Shown piece after piece: positions 8,362 to 17,190 of a DNA stretch of 17,190 nucleotides (the first letter of the stretch is position 1; every line of letters starts with the position of its first letter). Where the stretch lies: NCBI GenBank assembly GCA_900404475.1, contig OUQQ01000453.1:1-17190 (forward strand), in the 5' to 3' direction. Origin of the DNA: Spongospora subterranea (taxonomy: Eukaryota; Endomyxa; Phytomyxea; Plasmodiophorida; Plasmodiophoridae). Made by a program: the position numbers and the translations under genes. A model generated the notes under the pieces. The model saw only the letters and a list, made by a program, of their open reading frames with translations. It ran no database searches and was not told where the DNA came from.

Positions 8362-9239
8362 TCATAAGATTGCACAGATCTTCTTCCGATGTGCTGAACC
8401 AGGCAACGGCTTTTTCTCCATTTTCCGAATCTCCCGAACGACTTGAAAAAAACATTCTTCGTTGTTGATCTTCATTTTTGCGCTTGTCTCAAAAAATGGG
8501 CATCCCCATTGAGCGGCTAAAATCACCGATTAATATTGGTTAAAAGATGAAAATACAAGGGCATCAAGCAACGGTTATAGATTGACCTTACCTAATTCTT
8601 CCCCTTCAGAGGTTTGCACTTGCCTTTCATCTGTTAGGTCGCATTTGTTCCCGCATAACGCTATCGGAACCTTTTCTTGGTCTTTTGATCGAAGAATTTT
8701 ATCGTATAATGATGATACCTCATCAAATGTGTTCCTGTTAAACAAATCAACGGATACTGTTTTTGGGTCTATAGAATTGCTCGAACATGGACGTAACGTT
8801 ATACACAAGAAGAAACCCTTTGCCATCTCGCATCCATTGATCTTGCATAGAAGAGAACTCTTCTTGACCAGCTGTATCCAATATATCGAGAAGAGCGGTT
8901 TCGTCATCGACCATGACCTGTTTCCGGTAGCTGTCCTCTGTTAATATCACAATGAGTGACCTTCCATCATAAAGTGCAAAAATACGAACCAATCGTAGGA
9001 TCATATTCGTCTAGAAAGTTATCGGTGACTAAGCGAATGGTCAGTGCTGATTTACCAACACCTCCTCCTCCAAGCACGACCTAATTCCGCATTCAGAAAT
9101 TGAACTGATTGAAGATAAAATTTCAATGCCAAACATCTCATAATCATAAAAAAATAAGGAAACAAAAACTGAGCAACAAACGCTGAAATGATGTAAAACA
9201 ACAGACAATGCGATATTCGAGTTGTTGGCTGTCCGCCAT
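8362..9239 (-). CDS. RAS: Ras family small GTPase with CAIL prenylation box
   Basis: Five exons (9239-9207, 9080-8990, 8937-8793, 8734-8592, 8516-8362) carry introns of 126, 52, 58 and 75 nt in phases 0, 1, 2 and 1, giving 188 residues. All GTP-binding motifs are present: P-loop GGGGVGKS (residues 15-22, two past the first intron), effector loop YDPTIEDSYRKQ, switch [14 protein letters not shown] and ETSAK. The normal Gly and Gln are at the positions equal to Ras 12, 13 and 61, so it should be a regulated switch. The Gln (not Thr) in DTAGQ argues for Ras over Rap. The tail HRKKICAIL has basic residues and a CaaX box ending in Leu, typical of geranylgeranylation, with no adjacent palmitoylation Cys. 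It should act at a membrane in growth signalling. The start [11 protein letters not shown] lies in a 33-base first exon. Confidence 0.95.
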
Positions 9240-9512
9240 GATCGATGTCAATTATGTTGATCGAACGGGGCGACGGGTTCGGCAATGTCGCCAGTAATCG
9301 ACTCAGAAATAAGCGCAGCGAAAGATGCTGAGCGTCTGGGTCGATATAGTGGGCGGTAGTTGGTAAATTGGAGCAGCGACTGACGAGATTGTAATGTTCG
9401 GTAAGGTGTGAAGTGTCGTCGAGTCCTGTATTGAGCACTGGCAAGCAAGGGCCGCAGCGGGTCACTCACAGAAGCACCAGACGGCGCCCATCGGGTCGCG
9501 TTGGCTAAGTTG

Positions 9513-10178
9513 TTATGTGCTACAGGCAGGTGTACCCTCGTGCATAGTGTATGTGACTCCATAACTACAAGTGACCTTTATTTCCACAGTCCACATGGCG
9601 CTGCCCAAGCCTGGGGGGATCATTTTGGGCGCCCGGACCTTGTCGCCTTCCCGTACGGCTTTATGAGGGGCCAGAACTTTGGCATGTTCGTCGCATCGAA
9701 AAGTACTGTTATTCACCATACTGTACTATGGAGAAAACGTCCTTACAACGAATCTGACACCAATCGGTTCATGATAACTTTGTCGAATTATCAGCGTCAA
9801 CGGTGATTTTGTTTATTGATAGCCACCATCTGAGAGTATCGATAATAGATTGTGGGACTGCTGCTTTTCCATTGGATAGTTTCAGATACACAAGGACACA
9901 TACATCAGCACAGATGGTACATATAGAAACGGCATCAGGATCAGACTGAATTACACTGTGGTTGCAAAGTAGTCTTTGAGCAGACAGGTAGGTTTCTGAC
10001 AATCATCTGTAATGAAATGCAAACTGTTAGACAGTAATGATGGCCAGGTGCCATTGCCTACTGTAGTATCATTGCTGAAACATAAATATCGTAACTCCGT
10101 GGTCGTGTTACTCGTGCATGGTGATTGACAAGTGGGGGTGGCCAGTAGAATACCGACAGTATCATGTCCACGCAATAA
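9513..10178 (-). CDS. Possible cysteine-rich, N-glycosylated secreted protein (splicing unresolved)
   Basis: Three minus-strand open blocks lie in a row. The upstream block (about 10178-9952) has Cys-rich sequence and N-glycosylation sequons (SNTTTE, SNDTT, NGTW). The middle block (about 9942-9770) contains SICTICADVCVLVYLKL. The last (about 9729-9513) contains NNSTFRCDEHAKV, then GSAMWTVEIKVTCSYG, and ends in TACST-like ACST before TAA. GT-AG pairs of typical size exist between blocks, for example GTAAGG at about 9746, but several choices preserve a frame and I cannot choose. An upstream ATG near 10253 followed by a hydrophobic stretch (MIMICMIAN) could begin a signal peptide. The family is not recognised. 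It would be divergent from raptor and share its promoter region. Confidence 0.33.
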
Positions 10179-10363
10179 TCACTGATTATATAGGTGTAGA
10201 CTGTATCAACTCTCCCTACCAGACCAGTTTGCAATCATGCAGATCATGATCATGGCCGCTAATTGCTCATTGATCTAGCGGTATAAGCCTCAATCACGAA
10301 CATCATCTGCTGCCGCTGACGAATATTGTTCGTCAATACCCGCCGTGCCCAGTCGATATTATC

Positions 10364-13300
10364 ATGGAAGGTGGTGAGAATGAAGCAGTTATTGTGTTTA
10401 AACAGCGCTATCATGATTATGCTTGTGGTTTGTATGAATTTACGAAGCCGTCTGTGATCGAATGGAGAATGAAAGGCCGGGTATTTTAATTGTCAAAGAG
10501 TTTTTCTTTCAGTAAATTTTGATCTAAGCATATCTCTTGGTATAGATGCGAACCGTTAGCGTAGCGCTAGTGCTATGTTTGAATATCGGGGTTGATCCCC
10601 CTGATTTAGTAAAACCGCAACCATGCGCCCGTCTTGAATGTTGGGTTGATCCGTCAACACTCCCTCTTGGTAGAGCTCTGCCAACGGTAATAGTCACCGA
10701 AATTTCCCGACCATTGCGTTTCCAATCGTCTGCTGGGATTAGATAGGCAATCGTTTACAAGAGCAATATGAAAGATGGCAACCTCGTGCCAGATACGTTC
10801 AAAGTCTCGACCAAACTGTTGATGATATTCGTAAGCTGTGTGTCGCACTTCGCAGATCTTCCAAACAAGAACGCATTTTGTTTCATTATAATGGCCATGG
10901 AGTTCCAAAACCGACATCAAATGGAGAAATATGGGTGTTTAATAAGGTTCGATGTGTTTTTTTTTCTTCTGTTTGGCCTTATTGTGGTTTTAGAATTACA
11001 CTCAGTATATTCCTCTCTCTATATTTGACCTCACAGCATGGCTCTCCTCTCCCTCTATCTACGTTTTTGATTGTAATTCTGCTGGTGTACTCACTTCGGC
11101 GTTCGCTACTTACGAGAATCAACGGAATGAAGCAGAATGCAACATCAATAATGACACAATCATATTGATCGCATGTAAGTGTGTTTAGTAGGTCCCAATT
11201 AATAATATTTGATTGAATCGACCATCAGGCGCTGCTGGCGAGATGCTTCCTATTGGGCCGGAACTTGGTGTCGCCGATGTCTTCACCTCATGTCTTCTGA
11301 CTCCAGTACGAAAGAGTTGCATCGGTTGTGGTTCCTTCATAAAAATGGTATTTAGATCGAGATGGCTCTGAGATGGTTCATCTGCTGCACTGTTCCTTTT
11401 CTTCGTCAAGTAACTTATGACCAGGTCTTTTGTTCGCCATGTTGTGTTGTTGAAAGTTTAATTTTTTTTGTTCAGATAGACCTCATCCCCGGTAAATTCA
11501 ATGATCGCAAGACTCCCGTCGGAGAACTCAACTGGATTTTTACAGCAATAACTGATTGTATATCGGACCTCATTTCAGTTTTAATCGGAAAGTCTGAAAC
11601 TTAGTGTAGCAATTGCATGGTCATCTTTGCCATGCCAACTGTTTCAACGGTTATTCCGTCAAGATCTGCTTGTTGCGTCCCAATTTCGAAATTATCTGCT
11701 GGCGTGTCGGGTCATGCAATCTTTGGGTTGTCATCCACAATCACATCCAGCGCTACCGCAGACCACTTCCCATCCAATGTGGCAGCAATGGGACCTAATA
11801 GCGCAATGGGCTATTGGTCAACTTCATAATCACCTACATGATCCGGAACATAATGCTTTCCAAGTATAGATGGCTTGCAGTTTGGTTTTTTACTTACACT
11901 CGATTGTCGTAGTCCAGCACGTTTTTTACCGAACAATTGACCGCTTTCGAAGTTTGGCTTGAATTCGCCTCTGAAGATAAAAAACCTATGCAATTACCTG
12001 TTGTTCTTCAGGTAATAGTATTTAGCTTTCTCAATGCATTGCTTGATATGTGCTTTTTTCAAACAAGGTCTTGTTAAGTCAAGCTCATCGATTGCGTGCT
12101 CTCCAGCTTTTGGCGCGTTTTGTTGACATGGGACCTTGGGCAGTTAGTCTTGTAAAGAGTGCAACAGTTTGCAATCATGTTTTAAATCTCGATGTAGTCG
12201 CTTTCCGTCGGAATTTTTCCTTATGTACTGAAGTTATTGCAAAGCCCAACACAGGAGTTGAAAAACATTCTTGTCTTTATATGGTGCAAAATCATTGCTG
12301 TAGACCAGGTCAGGTTTATTTGTTCCCGAGGATCGTGAATTTTGAACGTCGTCTAGTCTTGTCAGCGTGAATTAGTCAAGGACCATTATCATTTGTACTT
12401 TTTGACGCATGTATCATCATCGAGTTCTCTTCAGCGATCCATGGCATTATTTATTCTAGCAAGTATAACTGATTCTTTTACGCAAGGTTTATTTTTTGAC
12501 AATCGCTTGACGTATGCGTTTAATTTTTTTGCTAGGCCAAGCTGCTGTCTTAAACGGTTCAGGATTGACCATTTTTACTCAAGGAATTTTATCTGTTCGA
12601 CAAAATAGCCCATTATTTCGCCAGCTCTGCCTGATCTGTCTTGGTAAATTGTGGGAGCTAAATGGAGTTGTTAGAGACGCAGCTCTTCGCCATCAAAGTC
12701 CTAATGAAAGCGTCGTTGAGCTGGCAGTCAACGTGGCGTTGAACGATCATAACGCCATGGTAGAGAGTACAAAAACGTTCATGACATTATTTTTATCATA
12801 TTTAGGTCCGCGCTGCTGCTGTATTCGCTATCGGTTTATTTCTGATGCCAAATCACACCATGGCGATGCCTCTCGAACCATATGTATCCATGTATTTTAA
12901 AGTTCGTATAAAAGGTAACACGATTTTCCATTTAGGTTGTAGATATGCAGTTAGATATTGTTCGTCGGTTATGCCCGCTTATGGCTGATGGGTCCGCTTT
13001 AGTCCGGCATGAACTCGTCTTTGCCATTGCAGCCTTGGTTGAAGCTCAGAAGGTAATACTATTTAATTCACTCTGCTGTGATTTTTTTCAGTTGTGTGTG
13101 TTTTTCAGGTAGACTTCTCAAATATGGCCCACCTGATGTCATATTCGGAATCCTCAGAAATTTTCGATGCCGATTCTAATTATGGTCAGCACATCCTTGT
13201 TGTCGTCTGTTTCTTTGTTAATTGACCGCAGATGATCGAGTCTTTATTTGGAAAGTTGTCTTAACGGCGTGTCGAGATCCTATTCTTCTGATCTCACAAA

Positions 13301-15298
13301 CTGCAACATCGTAATTACTCATCATGTTCGTTCTCTCATCTCAGTCATTTTGTTGCATGCGCAGGTTGCACAGTGTTATTCGCCCATGCCACTTCGTTCG
13401 TTCTATGTCAGGACAAATTATATCTGCTGGTATTTGGCGGTCCTACGGTTAATGATTTTATTTCTTATTCTGGTTTTTAGATGATGCAAACCGTTCAGTG
13501 CATCGAAGCGCATCCGAATCTGGTTTATCTGAATACAGGAGCCAATCTTCTCCTTTAATGTCGGATTTTTTCCAGGCAATCAAGTAGCTGTTATCAGCGT
13601 GTTTGGTATTGATTATTCTTCCTTAGTATGTACGCGAACTTTTTCTATCAGGTTCATGCAAAAGTCCAGATGCGTTCGTTGATGATGATGAAAGCCAATA
13701 CATCGCTTGTACCATTGTACCCTTGATTTAACAGAGCTATTTGCTTACTCTTTGTTAGGCCATCAGCAGAGTTGTTCCCACATCTCCGATCATAATCAGG
13801 TGTTAAGAAGTAAAAAATGCTCAAGTATTGATGAAAAGACGTTCCACACAGGTCAATCTGGGGAGTTAAACAATAATGTTAGTGTGTTGTTTCAGAGTTT
13901 TTTCTGTTTTGAGTTTTTTCCGTGGGATAGGTAGCGCTGTTTGCATCTCCTTTAGATGCAGTGAATTGTCTTGTACTACATCCCTATGAACCAATGGTTG
14001 TATCTGCTGATGCCAGTCAGATCGCAATTTTCGATTTCGCTTCGAACAAATTAGTGGCAAATTTTGGCAACGAAAACTCCAGCGGTAAACGATCTTACAG
14101 TAAAAGGATGTGAGATTACCACCATTAATGCCTGTCGGTTTTAGGGCATCAGATTACGTCGATGCTGTTTATGAACCCAAGCGATATCTCACTTCTTTGT
14201 GTCGGTTCGGATGATGGTAGGCACGGCCTAGCTTTGCGGAATGATTTGGTCAGTCTTCACAGGTGTCGTAAGAATCTGGAAACATCCGCATTCGGATCGT
14301 CATCAGCTTGTTTCGGCGTGGCATGCCACAACTTGTTTGAAACGTGGACATTCTCCAGGTCTGATCTTAGATTGGCAGCAAGCACATAGCAGACTGTTAT
14401 GTAGTGGTGGCGGTGATGTTCTTAGGGTATGTGAAACATTGGTCATCTTCTGATTGTCGTTGCTTATATGCATCTATGTCAGGTATGGGATGTTAATGCT
14501 CAGATGGCAATCGGCGATATAAATTTAGCCCATGTTGAAAGCAATGCGTCCTACATGTGTACGAATAGGGAAAACATCGTTTTCACGGGGCATGACAATG
14601 GCCAACTTCGAGTGTCTGATTTAAGGACGCCCTCAGAACAGGTTTCTGCTACTTATCTAAAGTTTACGCTGATCCAGATTAACTGCTTCACAGTCCACCT
14701 TAGTGTTTACTCATGAAAGTCAAGTAATCTCTGTTTTCGGTCAAAGCCATAACCCTTCCCCTCTCTTAGCGTCTGCATCGAGTCGTGGGGACATTCGAAT
14801 TTCTGATTTGCGGATGTATTCTCGTACGATCCGGTTATTCCAAGTGCGACCTATGTCTTGTGCTTATCGTTGTGCTGATTTTTTTTTGTAATTAGGCGAA
14901 TCAGCAATCTGCAACAAAGTCAGATACCTGGAGTAATTTCGCTGCCAGCAATTGTGGAAATGTGTATGCTTTCGCGTCCATCAAGCACTTTGTTGAGGTA
15001 TCTGTTGTGGTTGTATTGCTATGGGATCGTAATGTAGTACAGGTTGGAAGCCTATCTGGATATGCACTTAACTCAATACGATATTACGATGGATTTCTTG
15101 GCCAACGGATTGGATCTGTCTCATCACTGGCATTTCACCCTCGATACCCACTGTTAGCTGTTGGGTGTACCGATAGGTGTATTTCCCTGCTTAACGATGG
15201 TAATCCAATTAGGTATGACTGTCGATTTCGGCAATCGCTCTTTTGATAACATTTTTTGTGGTAGCCGCCAACCATATATCTACGACCATGTCTCATAA
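10364..15298 (+). CDS. RPTOR: Raptor/Kog1, TOR complex 1 scaffold, 29 exons
   Basis: The spliced gene gives 1159 residues. Exons: 10364-10480, 10546-10686, 10743-10946, 10994-11174, 11229-11305, 11356-11424, 11476-11557, 11610-11863, 11913-12011, 12068-12151, 12198-12308, 12366-12486, 12536-12759, 12806-12883, 12936-13052, 13109-13184, 13232-13310, 13365-13429, 13481-13575, 13627-13708, 13759-13877, 13931-14084, 14145-14216, 14263-14426, 14483-14641, 14694-14843, 14896-14997, 15043-15212, 15265-15298. All phases agree; introns are 45-65 nt. Raptor recruits substrates to TORC1. The caspase-like N-terminal domain shows [20 protein letters not shown] (H138) and FDCNSAG (C181), then [12 protein letters not shown]. 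The middle HEAT region shows [17 protein letters not shown] and [21 protein letters not shown] variable linker precedes WD40 blades from residue 826 ([31 protein letters not shown]). If the last intron is retained, the protein ends at 15246. Human raptor has 1335 residues. Confidence 0.95.
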
Positions 15299-15800
15299 AA
15301 TTATTTTATTCATTGTGTATCCTTTGTTTCTGTATTGAGCTCGGCTGCGTGAGATGGTTTGGTATTTATGGTCAATTCATCAAATAATTGCTGATAGAAC
15401 TGATTGACAATTTTCGCGATAGCTATCATCTTGCTAAAGCTTCAGTCGCTAATGTATCTGTGTAAAATTCTGAAAATCCTCATAAGTGTTATCCGGTGGC
15501 CTCCGAGGAATATTAGGTTCCGGTAAACTTGTTTATCAATAACGCAGATACTTTGCTGGGAAAATCTGTGATGCTCGGAAATCTCCTGTCCTTACAGCCT
15601 AACCGATAGCGTATACTGAAATTGAACCACAGGCAAAAAAACAGTCATCATTCACACAGAGCCTGGAACTGTGTCGTGGTTTCGAGCCGAATTGAGAATA
15701 CCAGATCGGTTTCCCAGTAAACCATAGGGCTTTTACTGATCAAGAGCAATTTTTGAATCGCCAAAACCGGGAGTCTCTGATGAACAGATTCGAGTCGTTT
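15299..15800. other. Region downstream of raptor, possible extra minus-strand exons
   Basis: This 502-base AT-rich stretch follows raptor. The minus strand has open blocks that may be exons. 15735-15617 contains KPIWYSQFGSKPRH and CVNDDCFF; it starts after an AG and ends at a GTATAC donor. A frame at about 15442-15323 contains KIVNQFYQQLFDEL. The first could join the gene ending near 15801 through a 76-nt intron, which would lengthen that gene. No complete model could be closed, so these remain suggestions. Confidence 0.35.
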
Positions 15801-16905
15801 TTAGGGCCTACAAACAAAGCAGGGCATATTCGCAACTTGTTGCTGAACGACTGGTAAGTCGTGGACGGTGCGTATAGTTTTTTTAACAACGGATTGCCGG
15901 CCATCGAACTTGACGGGAGATGTTTCCAGATTGGACGAGTTTCCCCGAACCCTATTTGCTCTGCCTATGTTCACAATATGTCCTGTAGTAATTCGAATTG
16001 AAATCCTTGATTTGACTGAGAAGCAACAACAACAGTTATGTGCAATCAATACGGCTACCTGTTGAAGCCATTTGGCTCTGTTTAGCTAGTTTCAAATCCT
16101 TTCTGAAAAATCAAACCTAATATCGCATTACTTCCAGTGGCAATGAAACAAGTGAAGACCCGACATCGTCAGCGCAATTTTGATTTACGAGGCATTGAAA
16201 AGCAGCAACGCGTCATGTTCCCGGCCCAACCAAAACCGACTTCAATATAACACGGTCCTCGCACCATAATTATCAATCGATATTTAAGACCAAAGTTGCG
16301 GGTATTGCTCGACATTCAATATGGACCCTAATTCATATCAAATGTATGCTTTCGTGCCAATGCAAAAAGTCGACAGGACGAGTGTGTGCCAATCGGGATT
16401 TCACCTCAAATGTTTCCCCATGTTCTGAAATCAAATCACTAAGCGTTTGAAGAAGGTCATCGTTTCTGACCAACGTGAAACTAGTCGCCGACATTCCGTT
16501 GAACAAATCTATACGCACCATCCACGAGTCGTGCAGTAGAGTAGCTTATCTTCGACGGCAAGCAATCTCCAACCAACCGGCCTGCAATAACCTAATAAAC
16601 CATTTGGCCAAACAGGCCCGTCACAAAGTCCATGATACGATAACTCTGTCGACAAATTAGATTATTGCATTATTGCACTTTGAACTGCATTTGTCCAATA
16701 TACAATACCACAGCAAGCATTACTCAGACATGCCTGCCGTGGTAATCGCTTTTTCGCAGTCGGAAAAACGCCCTGCACGTATTTACAGTATTTGATCGAC
16801 TCCGTTTACATTGTCTTTCCCGACATGAAATACTGAGGCAGGTGCAGTTGTCGGTCTTCTGCAGGCATCCACCCATTCTGTGTACCCTTGGACGTCAACA
16901 CTCAT
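15801..16905 (-). CDS. Multi-exon gene of uncertain identity, faint peroxin-11-like pattern
   Basis: The start is ATG at 16905 (MSVDVQGYTEWVDAC). Exon 1 may end at 16787 after NGVDQIL. Exon 2, 16643-16601, reads YRIMDFVTGLFGQM. A 51-nt intron leads to 16549 and on (ISYSTARLVDGAYRFVQRN). Later pieces include NMGKHLR, RFWLGREHDALLLSM, KDLKLAKQSQMAST, and a long last block (about 15982-15801) with VVKKTIRTVHDLPVVQQQV. The first intron would be 143 nt, long for this window, and two middle junctions are unsettled. The order, a GxDxIL motif followed by amphipathic helices and an RFW segment, loosely resembles Pex11 peroxisome-division proteins. That is a guess from pattern, not a family match. It is convergent with raptor; a gene is likely, its name is not. 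Confidence 0.38.
15859..15877 (+). repeat. Short inverted repeat, copy 1
   Basis: TCGTGGACGGTGCGTATAG matches the reverse complement of 16509-16527 at 18 of 19 positions, and weaker likeness continues for about 20 more bases. The copies are 650 bases apart within the candidate minus-strand gene. Confidence 0.7.
16509..16527 (-). repeat. Short inverted repeat, copy 2
   Basis: Read on the minus strand this is TCGTGGATGGTGCGTATAG, the partner of 15859-15877. It lies in a proposed exon encoding LVDGAYR of the candidate minus-strand gene. I see no target-site duplication that would make it a transposon end. Confidence 0.7.
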
Positions 16906-17019
16906 TTTTGGATAAATAACGTATTGGCTCGATGTTTGGGCCCAGAGCCAAGCGTGACGAATACTCGGAAAACGTATGGTTTTTTCTAGTCTCGGTGGAC
17001 TGCTTGTTTGCCTTCAACC
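16906..17019. other. Spacer before the terminal fold-back repeat
   Basis: This 114-base stretch lies upstream of the candidate gene at 16905 and left of the fold-back units. I see no gene or repeat in it. Confidence 0.4.
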
Positions 17020-17095
17020 GGTAGGGTTGCTATTCACTGATGGTCATTGTTACACCATCAGGAATGGTAGCGACCATGAGCAACCCCATTCTACC
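17020..17095. repeat. Fold-back repeat unit 1
   Basis: The 76-base unit begins GGTAGGGTTGCTATTCACTG and ends CATTCTACC. Its ends pair (GGTAG with CTACC), as do GGGTTGC with GCAACCC, ATTC with GAAT and TGATGG with CCATCA, so it folds into an interrupted hairpin with an 11-base loop. It has no A-box/B-box pattern or cloverleaf that would make it a tRNA. Confidence 0.8.
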
Positions 17096-17112
17096 CCATA
17101 CCTGAGGTGCGC

Positions 17113-17190
17113 GGTAGGGTTGCTATTCACTGATGGCCATACCTAGTCACACCATCACGAATGGTGACCCAGGAGTAGCCCCGTCCTACC
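17113..17190. repeat. Fold-back repeat unit 2, at the window edge
   Basis: The unit starts 93 bases after unit 1 with the same first 24 bases and ends GTCCTACC at the last base of the window. Its arms also pair (GGTAGG with CCTACC, GGCTACTCC-like inner bases, TGATGG with CCATCA). The stem is preserved although the inner arm sequence differs from unit 1. The array may continue beyond the window. Confidence 0.8.

Noticed and set aside
8582..8944. 120-codon plus-strand frame
   Set aside because: It is antisense to Ras exons with the NKCD and switch II motifs.
9052..9562. Two minus-strand frames upstream of Ras
   Set aside because: They run through the first Ras intron and the 5' flank in frames different from the 33-base first exon and carry no motif.
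17020..17095. Fold-back unit as a tRNA
   Set aside because: The ends can pair over seven bases, but no D, anticodon or T arms or box A/B promoter are present, and the unit is tandem.
1..17190. CRISPR array, prophage, or bacterial operon
   Set aside because: No regularly spaced short direct repeats, no ribosome-binding-site-led operons, and the genes are eukaryotic with introns.

Overview
This window is nuclear DNA from a eukaryote with a compact, intron-rich genome. The genes are split by very small GT-AG introns: 38 of the 41 in the main gene models are 45-76 nt, and the others are 92 nt, 126 nt and one 51-nt GC-AG intron. The standard genetic code fits every reconstructed frame. The gene set (raptor/Kog1, Ras with a CaaX box, tyrosyl-DNA phosphodiesterase, fungal-style V-ATPase subunit e, a C2H2 protein) suggests an opisthokont. 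I infer an early-diverging fungus or a relative of one, but the sequence alone does not prove this. Most genes cannot be read as single ORFs, so I rebuilt them by hand across splice sites. A model was accepted when splice phases matched and conserved family motifs ran through the junctions.

Layout: 1-159, possible 3' end of an unidentified gene; 313-1299 (+), intronless six-finger C2H2 protein; 1474-3721 (-), 660-residue alpha-helical (HEAT/importin-like) protein with five exons, convergent with the zinc-finger gene; 3854-4696, a long inverted repeat (two arms of about 340 bp, 125 bp spacer) with decayed coding-like sequence; 5421-7196 (+), TDP1 with five exons and both HKN motifs; about 7356-7697 (-), a tentative small membrane protein; 7812-8098 (+), V-ATPase subunit e, 75 residues in two exons; 8362-9239 (-), Ras GTPase with five exons, ending CAIL; about 9513-10178 (-), fragments of a cysteine-rich, probably secreted protein whose splicing I could not settle; 10364-15298 (+), raptor in 29 exons; about 15801-16905 (-), another multi-exon gene of uncertain identity; 17020-17190, two tandem copies of a fold-back repeat running off the window end.

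The best-supported genes belong to different processes: TOR complex 1 signalling (raptor), Ras signalling, vacuolar acidification (V-ATPase e) and repair of topoisomerase I adducts (TDP1). In known biology the V-ATPase and raptor meet at the vacuole/lysosome surface in TORC1 control, and Ras feeds growth signals. Their closeness here is noted but could be chance. Nothing here is a prokaryotic operon, CRISPR array or phage. The least explained parts are the long inverted repeat, the tandem fold-back repeat at the right edge, and the three minus-strand candidate genes near 7.5, 9.8 and 16.4 kb.
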